Positions 25,788-34,754 of a stretch of DNA of 64,000 nt are shown here, in pieces. The DNA is from Chromobacterium phragmitis (GTDB lineage: Bacteria > Pseudomonadota > Gammaproteobacteria > Burkholderiales > Chromobacteriaceae). Where the stretch lies: NCBI RefSeq assembly GCF_003325475.1, contig NZ_CP029495.1, positions 2,790,001 to 2,854,000 on the forward strand. The letters are read 5' to 3'. How positions within the stretch are numbered: position 1 is the stretch's first letter; every line of letters begins with the position of its first letter. The notes beneath the pieces are model-generated. The model saw nothing but the letters and a program-made list of their open reading frames with translations. It had not been told where the DNA came from and ran no database searches. The translations under genes and the position numbers were made by a program.

Positions 25788-27059
25788 ATGAGTAGTTTCA
25801 ACGCGGTACTGGCAAGGAATTCGGAAAAGGCGCCGACTGGAATGGGGCCATATTCCCAAACGGTAGCCTTCTCGCACTACAACAATCTGTCGGCTCAGTT
25901 GCCGGTGGATCCGGCCACGGGGCGCTTGGTGGCTGGCGGCGTGAAAGAACAGGCCGAAAGATGCTTCAAAAATATCCAGGAAATTATAAAAAGCATCGGC
26001 CATGAGATGAGCGACGTGGTGAGGATCACCATTTTCCTGCAAGATATCTCGGACATGCATGCGGTCAATGCGGTGTACTCCGGCTTCTTCCCGGATTATG
26101 TCCCCACCTTGACGACTGTCGCGGTCGCGGCTTTGCCGATGGGCGCCTTGTTGCAAGTAGAGGCTCTGCTTTCCAATGGCGAAGGCACCATTCCCAATGC
26201 GCCGCAGGCGGGCGACCTGATTAAGATCGCAAGCGAGACCGGCCATGCGCCGACCAGCCATTTGTCTACCCAATCGGTAGCCTTTTCCCATTACAACAAT
26301 ATCTCGGCTCAATTGCCGATTGATCCTGAATCCGGAAAGCTGGTCGCCGGCGGAGCAAGAGAGCAGGCTGCCCAGTGTTTGAAGAATATCCGGGCGATTC
26401 TGGAAAATATCGCCGTGCCGTTTGACGATATTGTCAAAATCAATATTTTCCTTAAAAACCTGTCGGACATCGAGTCGGTGAACGAAGCTTACCGCGCGTG
26501 CTTCCCGGATTCCGCCATCGCTCGGGCAGTGGGTTATGTTCCGGCGCGCACCGTGGCGGAAGCCGCTGCGCTGCCTATGGACGCTCTGGTGCAAATTGAA
26601 GCGGTGGTATCGCATGGAGACGGCACGCCGCCGCAAGCGGTTGAAGACAGGCACGGCATCGTGATCAAAGCGCATAACACTGAAAACGCTCCCCGTTGCC
26701 CGCTTTCTACGCAAACGGTGGCATTCTCCCATTACAACCATCTTTCCGCTCAATTGCCTTTGGATCCCGAGACGGATGAAATGGTGGCCGGCGGCGTGAA
26801 AGAGCAGGCCGCGCAGTGCCTGAACAACATCAAGGCCATCGTGGAAAGCATAGGCCACGCGATGGGCGATGTGGTCAAGGTCAATGTTTTCCTTAAAAAC
26901 ATCGCGGATATGGATGCGGTGGACGAGGTTTACACCACCTTCTTCCCGGGCGGCGTTCCCGCGCGGCGGGTGGTGGGCGTTGGCGCCTTGCCTCGCGGCG
27001 CGATGATACAAATCGATGCCGTGGTGGCCAATGCCGAGGGCACGCCTCCGAAAGCATAA
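25788..27059 (+). CDS. Protein of three fused RidA (YjgF/YER057c/UK114) domains
   Basis: A 423-residue cytoplasmic protein made of three tandem RidA-like domains, about residues 1-130, 141-275 and 287-414. RidA proteins are normally about 130 residues, form trimers and hydrolyse reactive enamine/imine intermediates with an arginine in the P-A-R motif. Each repeat here has the same opening (TQxVAFSHYN) and LSAQLP..DP. The key arginine is kept in domain 2 (VPARTVAE, Arg254) and domain 3 (VPARRVVG, Arg393) but is lost in domain 1 (VPTLTTVA). The fusion may fold as a single-chain trimer with two active and one altered site. The start at 25788 was chosen because the domain homology starts there; in-frame codons run back to 25695. 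A clear terminator follows. Confidence 0.88.
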   Translation: MSSFNAVLARNSEKAPTGMGPYSQTVAFSHYNNLSAQLPVDPATGRLVAGGVKEQAERCFKNIQEIIKSIGHEMSDVVRITIFLQDISDMHAVNAVYSGFFPDYVPTLTTVAVAALPMGALLQVEALLSNGEGTIPNAPQAGDLIKIASETGHAPTSHLSTQSVAFSHYNNISAQLPIDPESGKLVAGGAREQAAQCLKNIRAILENIAVPFDDIVKINIFLKNLSDIESVNEAYRACFPDSAIARAVGYVPARTVAEAAALPMDALVQIEAVVSHGDGTPPQAVEDRHGIVIKAHNTENAPRCPLSTQTVAFSHYNHLSAQLPLDPETDEMVAGGVKEQAAQCLNNIKAIVESIGHAMGDVVKVNVFLKNIADMDAVDEVYTTFFPGGVPARRVVGVGALPRGAMIQIDAVVANAEGTPPKA

Positions 27060-27073
27060 GCAGTCGTTTTTTT

Positions 27074-27109
27074 GAAAAGGGAGCGGAATCATTTTCCGCT
27101 CCCTTTTTC
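27074..27109 (+). terminator. Intrinsic terminator after the triple-RidA gene
   Basis: GAAAAGGGAGCGGAA pairs with TTCCGCTCCCTTTTTC, ending in a T-run, 15 bases past the stop. Confidence 0.9.
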
Positions 27110-27301
27110 AATGGCGCGGTCCGCGGCAGGCCTGTCTGGAGAGCGGAGGCCAGACCCGCTGGCAACCTGTGTGCGAGCAGGGCGCGGAGACGGCGCCGCT
27201 CCGATTCGGCTGGATAAGCTGGCGAGGATTGATATTCGACATTCGCCAGCGGGTGCGGCATGTGGTAGAAAGCGTCAGCCCGTTTTCTGGACAACTTCGA
27301 C

Positions 27302-27931
27302 ATGACCGCGCTGCAATTCGAACTCGACGCCGTACTCGACACCCTGGCCGGCCAGGGCTGGATCGTCATTCCTCAAGCCCTGCCGGCGGAATGGGTCGCC
27401 AATCTGCGCGAAGCCTGCCTGCAGGTGTGGGACGAGGGCCGCTTCCACGAGGCCGCCACCGGCCGCTCCGGCGGCCAGGCGCGCCGCGCCGAGATCCGCT
27501 CCGACTCCGTATTGTGGCTGGACCAGGTGGACGAGTTGCCGGCGGTACGGGCTTATCACGCGGCGATGGACGAGATCATGCAGGCAGTGAACCGCGGCCT
27601 GTACCTGGGCTTGGCCGAGCTGGAGTCGCATTTCGCCGTCTACCCGGAAGGCGCCTTCTATAAAAAGCATCTGGACCGTTTTCAGGACGACGACGCGCGC
27701 ACCCTGACCACGGTGTTCTATCTCAATGAAAACTGGCCGGCCGATGCCGGCGGCCAGATCCGGCTGTATCTGGACCAAGCTTGCGAAGCGTTCATCGACG
27801 TGGAGCCGGAGGCCGGCACCCTGGTGCTGTTCCTGGCCGACCGTTTTTGGCATGAGGTATTGCCGGCCAAGCGGCAGCGCTTGTCGGTCACCGGCTGGTA
27901 TCGCCGCCAGGGCGGCAGCTTGCCGTGGTGA
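27302..27931 (+). CDS. 2-oxoglutarate/Fe(II)-dependent oxygenase (prolyl 4-hydroxylase type)
   Basis: A 209-residue dioxygenase of the SM-20/prolyl 4-hydroxylase superfamily. The iron ligands are His123 and Asp125 (KKHLDRF) and His184 (FWHEVLP); Arg193 would hold the 2-oxoglutarate carboxylate. The order and spacing H-x-D...H...R are complete, so an active enzyme is expected. The start at 27302 has only a weak ribosome binding site. The C-terminal LSVTGWYRR is typical of the bacterial members related to the PHD/EGLN oxygenases. The hydroxylated substrate is unknown; protein targets such as EF-Tu are known for related Pseudomonas enzymes. The gene stands alone. Confidence 0.87.
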   Translation: MTALQFELDAVLDTLAGQGWIVIPQALPAEWVANLREACLQVWDEGRFHEAATGRSGGQARRAEIRSDSVLWLDQVDELPAVRAYHAAMDEIMQAVNRGLYLGLAELESHFAVYPEGAFYKKHLDRFQDDDARTLTTVFYLNENWPADAGGQIRLYLDQACEAFIDVEPEAGTLVLFLADRFWHEVLPAKRQRLSVTGWYRRQGGSLPW

Positions 27932-28267
27932 GTGTGTTGACGGTTCTTATCATTTGAATCCGCTGCGCGGATGATGGGTTTTCATAGCCGGGGCTGCCCG
28001 GCGAGCAGGGAGGGGATATTTGCGTGGCCAAATATCCCCTCCACCCCTAAAGGCCACCCTGCAAGCCTGGCCTTCGGCTCCCCGCCGGGTCCCGCCAGGC
28101 CCGAGGCGCGGCTGAACTCTCTGCGTGCGAATCTTCCAGATTCGCTCAGCGATGCGCGCTAACGTCGCGGGGCTCAAACAAGCAGCCGCTTAAAACCTCG
28201 GGCCTGCCACCCGGCGGCAGGCTTGAAGGGAGTTGGGGTGCGCCGGATACGTGGTTTGCTTCGTTTG
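27932..28267. other. Gene-free region rich in inverted repeats
   Basis: No credible gene lies in these 336 bases between convergent genes. It holds several perfect hairpins: 28009-28042 (14-bp stem), GCGAATCT-TCC-AGATTCGC at 28127-28145, and GCCTGCC / GGCAGGC at 28202-28222. The density of palindromes suggests a small non-coding mobile or repeat element, or a processed 3' region. Confidence 0.5.
28009..28042. repeat. Perfect 14-bp inverted repeat
   Basis: GGAGGGGATATTTG and its complement surround a six-base loop CGTGGC. No T-run follows on either strand. Confidence 0.7.
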
Positions 28268-29068
28268 CTAGTTTCTGACCAAGCTGGCCTGCCTCGCCGC
28301 CAGCGCCGCCCAGCGCGGATCGGCGGCGCTGCCGTCCTTCAGCGCCACGCCGGTAGGCTGGCGCAGCGCGGCGTCTATCAGCCAGGCCAGCTTGAACGCG
28401 GCCAATGGGTAGGGCAGGCCGTTCGGCCGCACATTGGAAATGCAGTTGCGCTCGGCGTCGCTGCGGCCGGCGCGCGGCGCGGCGGTCAGGTACAGGCCCA
28501 GGCTGTCCGGCGAGCTCAAGCCGGGTCGCTCGCCTATCAGCATCGCGGTCATCTTGGCCCCCATGATTTCTCCGGCCTCGTCGCCCAGCGCTACCCGCGC
28601 CTCGCGCGCGATCAGCAGTGGGCCGACGCTCAGGCCCATCTCCCGCACCCGCGGCAGCAGCTCGCGCAGCAATGGCGCCGCGTGCAGGGCGGGCGCGCGC
28701 GAGGACAGGCCGTCGGCGATGAGGATCAGCAGGTCGCAGCCTTTGCCGGTTTCGGCCAGCAGCCGCGCGCGGCTGGCCTCGTCCAGCCTGCGGCCCAGGT
28801 CCGGCCGCTGCAGGTATTCGGCGCGGCTGCCGGCGGCGCTGTGGATGTCGATGACGCGGTGGCCGTCGGCCGCCAGCTCTCCGGCCAGCGCGGCGGCGTC
28901 CAGCGGCGTGTGCACCGCGTCGCGCGCCTGGGCGTGGGCCAGGGCGAAGCGCAGCGTTTCGCGGCAGGGCAGGCTGTTGCCGGCGCGGCCCAGCGCGATG
29001 CGGGCGGCGGTGAGGCGGGACAGCTCGCCCCAGCCGTCTTCGGTGATGGGATTTTGCTTTTCTTTCAC
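28268..29068 (-). CDS. eutC: Ethanolamine ammonia-lyase small subunit
   Basis: The 266-residue small subunit of the B12-dependent lyase that converts ethanolamine to acetaldehyde and ammonia. Family segments are TAARIALGRAGNSLPCRE at the N-terminus, LLILIADGLSSRA and ERNCISNVRPNGLPY. It is shorter than the enterobacterial subunit (295 residues), which lacks nothing essential here: the missing part is the N-terminal tail that targets the lyase to microcompartments. It overlaps eutB by four bases. It is the last gene of the eat-eutB-eutC operon. Confidence 0.94.
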   Translation of the reverse strand: MKEKQNPITEDGWGELSRLTAARIALGRAGNSLPCRETLRFALAHAQARDAVHTPLDAAALAGELAADGHRVIDIHSAAGSRAEYLQRPDLGRRLDEASRARLLAETGKGCDLLILIADGLSSRAPALHAAPLLRELLPRVREMGLSVGPLLIAREARVALGDEAGEIMGAKMTAMLIGERPGLSSPDSLGLYLTAAPRAGRSDAERNCISNVRPNGLPYPLAAFKLAWLIDAALRQPTGVALKDGSAADPRWAALAARQASLVRN

Positions 29069-30447
29069 GCCACGCCCTCCATCAGCGCCAGCAGGCGCTG
29101 GTTTCTATCCTGCGGCAGCAGCTTGCCGCCACGGGTGATTTCCATCGCTTCCAGCCAGTCCTCGAATTCCGGCGCGCGCTTCAGTCCCAGCGCATTGCGA
29201 AGATAGAGCGCGTCGTGGAAGGAGGTGCTCTGGTAGCCCAGCATGATGTCGTCGGCGCCGGGCACGCCGATGATGAAATGCGTTCCGGCCACGCCCAGCA
29301 AGGTCAGCAGCGCGTCCATGTCGTCCTGATCGGCCTCGGCGTGGTTGGTGTAACAGATGTCGCAGCCCATCGGCAGGCCCAGCAGCTTGCCGCAGAAGTG
29401 GTCTTCCAGGCCGGCGCGGAGGATCTGCTTGCCGTTGTACAGGTACTCCGGGCCGATGAAGCCGACCACGGTGTTGACCAGCAAGGGCGAGTAGCGCCGC
29501 GCCACCGCGTAGGCGCGCGCCTCGCAAGTTTGCTGGTCCACGCCCCAGTGCGCGTTGGCCGACAGCGCGCTGCCCTGGCCGGTTTCGAAATACATCACGT
29601 TGTTGCCCACGGTGCCGCGCTTCAGTTCCCGCGCCGCCTGCTGGGCCTCGTCCAGCACGGCGAGGCTGACGCCGAAGCCGGCGTTGGCCTTCTCGCTGCC
29701 GGCGATGGACTGGAACACCAGATCCACCGGCGCCCCCTGGCGGATCAGCTGCAGCGTGCTGGTGACGTGGGTGAGCACGCAGCTTTGCGTGGGGATGGCG
29801 TAGCGCTGGCGGACCTCGTCCAGCAAGGTCAGCAGGTTGCGGATGTCGTCCGGGCTGTCGCCGGCCGGGTTGATGCCGATCACCGCGTCGCCGGCGCCGT
29901 AGAGCAGACCGTCCAGCGTGGCGGCGGCGATGGCGCGCGCGTCGTCGGCCGGGTGGTTGGGCTGCAGCCTCACGCCCATGCGGCCCGGCAGGCCCTGGGT
30001 GTTGCGAAAGGCAGTGACCACGCGGCATTTCTTCGCCGCCTGCACCAAATCCTGATTGCGCATCAGCTTGGACACCGCCGCCGCCATTTCCGGCGTGAGG
30101 CCCGGCGCCAGCGCGGCCAGCGTTTCCGCCGTGGCGGCGTCGGACAGCAGCCAGTCGCGCAGGCCGCCCACGGTCAGGTGGGACACGGTAGAGAAGGCGG
30201 CCGCATCGTGGCTGTCCAGGATCAGCCGCGTCACCTCGTCTTCCTCGTAGGGAATCAGCGCCTGGTTGAGAAAGACGCTCAACGGCAGATCGGCCAGGCA
30301 CATCTGCGCCGCCACCCGCTCCTCGGCGCTGGCGGCGGCCAGGCCGGCCAGCTGGTCGCCGGAGCGCAGCGGGCTGGCCCGCGCCATCAGCGTTTTCAAG
30401 TCGGCGAAGCGATAGGTCCGCGGGCCTATGGTGATGGCGTGGCTCAT
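29065..30447 (-). CDS. eutB: Ethanolamine ammonia-lyase large subunit
   Basis: The 460-residue catalytic subunit, a TIM barrel that binds ethanolamine and, with EutC, adenosylcobalamin. Typical segments are FRNTQGLPGRMGVRLQPNHP, GINPAGDS and the C-terminal DIMLGYQSTSFHDA. The length is normal (E. coli 453). It is coupled by ATGA overlaps to the permease upstream and eutC downstream. No EutA reactivase, EutR regulator or shell protein is nearby. Confidence 0.96.
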   Translation of the reverse strand: MSHAITIGPRTYRFADLKTLMARASPLRSGDQLAGLAAASAEERVAAQMCLADLPLSVFLNQALIPYEEDEVTRLILDSHDAAAFSTVSHLTVGGLRDWLLSDAATAETLAALAPGLTPEMAAAVSKLMRNQDLVQAAKKCRVVTAFRNTQGLPGRMGVRLQPNHPADDARAIAAATLDGLLYGAGDAVIGINPAGDSPDDIRNLLTLLDEVRQRYAIPTQSCVLTHVTSTLQLIRQGAPVDLVFQSIAGSEKANAGFGVSLAVLDEAQQAARELKRGTVGNNVMYFETGQGSALSANAHWGVDQQTCEARAYAVARRYSPLLVNTVVGFIGPEYLYNGKQILRAGLEDHFCGKLLGLPMGCDICYTNHAEADQDDMDALLTLLGVAGTHFIIGVPGADDIMLGYQSTSFHDALYLRNALGLKRAPEFEDWLEAMEITRGGKLLPQDRNQRLLALMEGVA

Positions 30448-31865
30448 GTCTGGCTCCGGATCGTGGGGGAGGGCTGGGCGGCAATCTCAGCCGAACCTTG
30501 CAGCTGAGCGTCGACGCCGGCTTCGGCGCGCTGGCGGGCGGTGGCGAGGAAGTACAGGTAGCCGGCGGCCAGCATGGCGGCGAAGATGGCGGCCAGCAGC
30601 AAGTTGTAATAAATCATGGCGATCAGGCAGATGACGGAGCAGCTCAGCGCCAGCGCTGGCAGCCAGGGGTAGCCCGGCGCGGCGTAGGGGCGATACAGCG
30701 CCGGCTCGCGGCCGCGCAGCCGGAACAGCGCCAGCATGGACACGATGTACATGACGATGGCGCCGAACACCGACAGGGTGACGATGTTGGCGGTCAGCGG
30801 CTGGCCGGCGATCTGCACCAGATCGTCGCTGAAAATGGCGGCGATGCCGACCGCGCCGCCGGCCAGGATGGCGCGGTGCGGCGTCTTGAAGCGCGGATGG
30901 ACGGCGGCCAGCGCGCGCGGCAGGTAGCCGGCCCGCGCCAGGGCGAAGATCTGCCGCGAATAACCCATGATGATGCCGTGGAAGGACGCCACCAGGCCGA
31001 ACAGGCCCAGCCACACCAGCATGTGCAGCCAGCCGCTGTGCTCGCCCACAATCCGCTTCATCGCCTGCGGCAGCGGGTCGTTGATATTGGCCAGCCGGCT
31101 CCAGTCGCCGGCGCCGCCGGCCATGATCATCACGCCGAAAGCCAGCGCCGCCAGGGTGAGGATGCCGGCGATATAGGCGCGCGGAATGGTGCGCGCCGGG
31201 TCCTTGGCCTCTTCGGCCGCCATCGCCGCGCCTTCTATCGCCAGGAAGAACCAGATCGCGAACGGCAGGGCGGCGAACATGCCGCCGACCGCGCCCCAAT
31301 GGAAGGCGTCCTGTCCGGCCCAGCCATGATGCAGGAAGTGATCCCAGCTAAAGCCCGGCGCCACTACGCCCATGAACACCAATAATTCAAATATGGCCAG
31401 CAGCGTGACGGCGAGTTCGAACATCGCGGCGATGCCGACCCCGGCGATGTTCAGCGCCATGAACGCCAAATAAGCGCCGCAGGCGGTCCATTTCGGCGCC
31501 AGCCAAGGGAACTGCACATTGAGATAAGCGCCGATGGCCAGCGCGATGGCCGGCGGCGCGAACACGAATTCGCACAGGGTGGCGAAACCGGCGAGGAAGC
31601 CGCCTAGCGGGCCGAAGGCGCGGCGGGCGTAGGCGAACGGCCCGCCGGCGTGCGGGATGGCGGTGGTCAGCTCGGTGAAGCTGAAGATGAAGGCGGCGTA
31701 CATCAGCGCCACGAACACGGTGGCGCACAGGAAGCCCAAGGTGCCGGCCTGCGCCCAGCCATAGCTCCAGCCGAAGTATTCGCCGGAAATCACCAGGCCG
31801 ACGGCGATGCCCCATAATTGCCAGCCTCCGAGCTTGCGCGCGAGGCCTTGCGTCGATGCGTTCAT
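30444..31865 (-). CDS. eat: Ethanolamine permease (APC superfamily)
   Basis: A 473-residue transporter with about twelve helices that imports ethanolamine. The N-terminal LGGWQLWGIAVGLVISGEYFGWSYGW is the family hallmark (seen as LGGWQLWGIAVG and GEYFGWSYGW), and the membership in the operon before eutBC fixes the substrate. Its TGA overlaps the eutB start. It is divergent from aroC over about 195 bases, where no operator was recognised. Confidence 0.93.
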   Translation of the reverse strand: MNASTQGLARKLGGWQLWGIAVGLVISGEYFGWSYGWAQAGTLGFLCATVFVALMYAAFIFSFTELTTAIPHAGGPFAYARRAFGPLGGFLAGFATLCEFVFAPPAIALAIGAYLNVQFPWLAPKWTACGAYLAFMALNIAGVGIAAMFELAVTLLAIFELLVFMGVVAPGFSWDHFLHHGWAGQDAFHWGAVGGMFAALPFAIWFFLAIEGAAMAAEEAKDPARTIPRAYIAGILTLAALAFGVMIMAGGAGDWSRLANINDPLPQAMKRIVGEHSGWLHMLVWLGLFGLVASFHGIIMGYSRQIFALARAGYLPRALAAVHPRFKTPHRAILAGGAVGIAAIFSDDLVQIAGQPLTANIVTLSVFGAIVMYIVSMLALFRLRGREPALYRPYAAPGYPWLPALALSCSVICLIAMIYYNLLLAAIFAAMLAAGYLYFLATARQRAEAGVDAQLQGSAEIAAQPSPTIRSQT

Positions 31866-32060
31866 TGCAGACTCCTGTCCGATGGGTGGGCCTTCCGCGC
31901 GGGAAGGGCGGCCAGCGCCGCATCGCCTTGCTATGCAAAAAGAATGCCAGCGTCCGGTTTGGGTTTCAATGCTTTTGGCATCTGTCTGGCGTGCGGGCCG
32001 GCTGCGCCGCGCGCCATGCTAGAATCGATCAGGATATGAAACGGAGCAGGGGAAAAGCAG

Positions 32061-33161
32061 ATGTCTGGCAATAGCATGGGACGCTTGTTCACGGTAACTT
32101 CCTTCGGCGAAAGCCACGGGCCAGGCATAGGCTGCGTGGTGGACGGCTGCCCGCCGGGACTGGCGCTGACCGAGGCCGACATCCAGTTGGAGCTGGACCG
32201 GCGCAAGCCCGGCACCAGCCGCCACGTCACCCAGCGCCGCGAGCCGGACACGGTGGAGATCCTGTCCGGCGTCTACGAGGGCAAGACCACCGGCACGCCG
32301 ATCGCGCTGTTGATCCGCAACACTGACCAGCGCAGCAAGGATTACGGCAATATCGCCGACACTTTCCGTCCCGGCCACGCCGATTACTGCTATTGGCATA
32401 AATACGGCACCCGCGATCCGCGCGGCGGCGGCCGCTCGTCGGCGCGCGAGACCGCGGTGCGCGTCGCCGCCGGCGCTATCGCTAAAAAATGGCTGAGCGA
32501 GAAATACGGCATCGTCATCCGCGGCCACATGACCCAGATCGGCGAAGTGCAGATGTCGTTCAAGGGCTGGGAGCATGTGGGCGCCAACCCCTTCTTCAGC
32601 GCCGATCCGGATATCGTGCCGCGGCTGGAAGAGTATATGGACAGCATCCGCAAGAGCCTGGATTCGATAGGCGCGCGGCTGCGCGTGGTGGCCGACAATG
32701 TGCCGGTGGGCTGGGGCGAGCCGGTGTTCGACCGCCTGGACGCCGACATCGCCTACGCGATGATGAGCATCAACGCGGTCAAGGGCGTGGAGATCGGCGC
32801 CGGCTTCGGCTGCGTGGCGCAGAGGGGAAGCGAGCACGGCGATGAGCTGACGCCGCAAGGCTTCGCCAGCAACCACGCAGGAGGCGTGTTGGGAGGCATC
32901 TCCACCGGCCAGCAGATCGATGTGTCCATCGCCATCAAGCCGACTTCGTCCATCGCCCAGCCGCGCCGCTCCATCAACAAGCAGGGCGAGGCGGTGACCA
33001 TGGAAACCCATGGCCGCCACGATCCCTGCGTCGGCATCCGCGCCACGCCCATCGCGGAGGCCATGTTGGCGCTGGTGTTGATCGACCATGCGCTGCGCCA
33101 TCGCGCGCAATGCGGCGATGTGCGGGTGGAAACGCCGAGAATTGCGGGGCGTATCGGCTAG
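32061..33161 (+). CDS. aroC: Chorismate synthase
   Basis: The last enzyme of the shikimate pathway, making chorismate from 5-enolpyruvylshikimate 3-phosphate with reduced FMN. The 366-residue length is standard. The three family signatures are present: GESHGPGIGCVVDGCPPG near the start, GRSSARETAVRVAAGAIAKK in the middle (including the flexible RDPRGGGRSSARET loop), and RHDPCVGIRATPIAEAM near the end. AGGGGA lies upstream of the ATG. Confidence 0.98.
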   Translation: MSGNSMGRLFTVTSFGESHGPGIGCVVDGCPPGLALTEADIQLELDRRKPGTSRHVTQRREPDTVEILSGVYEGKTTGTPIALLIRNTDQRSKDYGNIADTFRPGHADYCYWHKYGTRDPRGGGRSSARETAVRVAAGAIAKKWLSEKYGIVIRGHMTQIGEVQMSFKGWEHVGANPFFSADPDIVPRLEEYMDSIRKSLDSIGARLRVVADNVPVGWGEPVFDRLDADIAYAMMSINAVKGVEIGAGFGCVAQRGSEHGDELTPQGFASNHAGGVLGGISTGQQIDVSIAIKPTSSIAQPRRSINKQGEAVTMETHGRHDPCVGIRATPIAEAMLALVLIDHALRHRAQCGDVRVETPRIAGRIG

Positions 33162-33217
33162 AATTCAGCTATACCGGCCGGGCGGGATCAGGGCCAGTTC
33201 AACCTCGGGATGACACC

Positions 33218-34642
33218 ATGCTGAAAAATCTGATAGATGGATTGGCCGGACGTCTGAAAAAGAATACGCACGGAGAGGAGCCGGAGCCGGAGGAGGAAAG
33301 GCCGGAGCCGCCGCCAGCCGTCATCACACCGCCGCCGGAGGAAGAGCCGGCGGAGCTGCCTCCCACGCTGGGCTTCGTGTCCCACCAGCCGGTGATGGAT
33401 CGCCAGCAGCGCGTCGTCGCCTATGATTTTTTCGTCCGCCAGGGCAAGCGCAACATCGAGGCGGGCAAGCAGCAGGAGTTCGACCGGCTGCTGCTGGCCA
33501 CGCTGCACAATATGGACATCTTCCGCTTGCTGGCTTACCGACGCGCCTTCGTCCATGTCGCGATGACTTCGCTGGAGGACCCCCAACTGCGCGGCATGCC
33601 GGCCGGCAGCGTGATCTTCGTGCTGGAGCCGGTGCCGGGCATGGTGGTGGCCGAGCACATGCTGCGCGAGCTGGACGATTTGCAGAAGCTGGGCTTGCGC
33701 TTCGCGCTGGAGCCGGCCGCCTACGACCAGACCATGCTGACCCCGGGCCTGCAGGCCGATCTGTTCAGCCGGGTGGATTTCATGGTGCTGGATTTCGCCG
33801 GTCCTTCCACTCGGGTGCTGGCGCCGATACTGGACCAATTGCCCAAGCGCTATCCGGGCGCGCGGTGGATGGCGCGCAACGTCGGCACCGCCGAGGATCT
33901 GGACGTCTGCCTGCGCGCGCCGGGCAACAACCGCTTCGCGTTGTTCCACGGCCCTTTCGTCACCACCGCGCACGCGCTGGAGGGCGGCAAGGTGGACACC
34001 AATCAGACCCGCGTGCTGCAGATCATGCGCCTGCTGCGCACCAGCGCCGATCCCAAGGAGGTGGAGGCGCAGTTCAAGCTGGATTCGGTGTTGCTGTTCA
34101 AGCTCTTGCGCTTTATCAATTCGCCGATACACGGCTTGAGCCGCAAGGTGCAGACCATAGAAGAAACCTTGTTGCTGTTGGGGCGCGAGACGCTGTTCAA
34201 GTGGCTGTCCATGCTGCTGTTCACTTCGCGCAAGGAGGACGGCACCGCGTTGTCGCTGCTGGAGAAGTCGCTGATCCGGGCCCGCTTCATGGAAAAGCTG
34301 GGCGGCTACCGGGGCAACAAGCTGGAGGCCGAGCACTTGTTCCTGACCGGCATGTTTTCTTTGCTGGACGTGCTGCTCAACCAGCCTTTCCCCGATGTGC
34401 TTGACCCGCTGGAGCTGCCGCTGACGGTGAGAGAGGCGGTGGTGGAGCAGAAAGGCATCTTCTCGCCCCACCTTGCGTTGGCGCTGGCCTGCGAGCAGGG
34501 CGACAGCGCGCAGATCGAGGCGCTGGTGAGGGTGCTGGATTTCGATGTGGACCTGGCCAACCAGTATTATCTGGACTCGGTGGTGTGGGCGCAGGTGGTG
34601 CTGCGCGACAGCGAGGTGCACAACAATGTAGAGGCGGTTTAG
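33218..34642 (+). CDS. HDOD-domain signalling protein with degenerate EAL domain (YuxH type)
   Basis: A 474-residue protein without membrane segments. An N-terminal tail of Glu/Pro repeats (about residues 18-50) leads into a degenerate EAL-like domain (about 55-270): the catalytic EAL is replaced by YDFFVRQ and no metal ligands are left, so it should not cleave cyclic di-GMP. The C-terminal HDOD domain (about 275-440) includes FKLLRFINSPIHGLSRKV and LLLLGRETLFKWL. Proteins of this design bind partners or nucleotides rather than act as enzymes. It converges on an HD-GYP response regulator, which also belongs to cyclic di-GMP signalling. Confidence 0.87.
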   Translation: MLKNLIDGLAGRLKKNTHGEEPEPEEERPEPPPAVITPPPEEEPAELPPTLGFVSHQPVMDRQQRVVAYDFFVRQGKRNIEAGKQQEFDRLLLATLHNMDIFRLLAYRRAFVHVAMTSLEDPQLRGMPAGSVIFVLEPVPGMVVAEHMLRELDDLQKLGLRFALEPAAYDQTMLTPGLQADLFSRVDFMVLDFAGPSTRVLAPILDQLPKRYPGARWMARNVGTAEDLDVCLRAPGNNRFALFHGPFVTTAHALEGGKVDTNQTRVLQIMRLLRTSADPKEVEAQFKLDSVLLFKLLRFINSPIHGLSRKVQTIEETLLLLGRETLFKWLSMLLFTSRKEDGTALSLLEKSLIRARFMEKLGGYRGNKLEAEHLFLTGMFSLLDVLLNQPFPDVLDPLELPLTVREAVVEQKGIFSPHLALALACEQGDSAQIEALVRVLDFDVDLANQYYLDSVVWAQVVLRDSEVHNNVEAV

Positions 34643-34730
34643 CGCCGCGCGACTCCATTCCTGCGCAAGCCTTCCGCCCTGGCATGTCAACGGACTCCCG
34701 CGGGCATTGGGCGGCGGCGTCGCTTGGAAA

Positions 34731-34752
34731 CCGCCCCGCAGTGGCGGGGCGG
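34731..34752 (-). terminator. Terminator after the HD-GYP regulator gene
   Basis: CCGCCCCGC and GCGGGGCGG surround AGTG, followed on the minus strand by TTT. It lies two bases after the regulator stop and also ends the convergent gene's region. Confidence 0.65.
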
Positions 34753-34754
34753 GC

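Noticed and set aside
28268..31865. An ethanolamine-utilisation microcompartment locus
   Set aside because: No shell protein, EutA, EutR or aldehyde dehydrogenase gene is present. Only the permease and the two lyase subunits are encoded.
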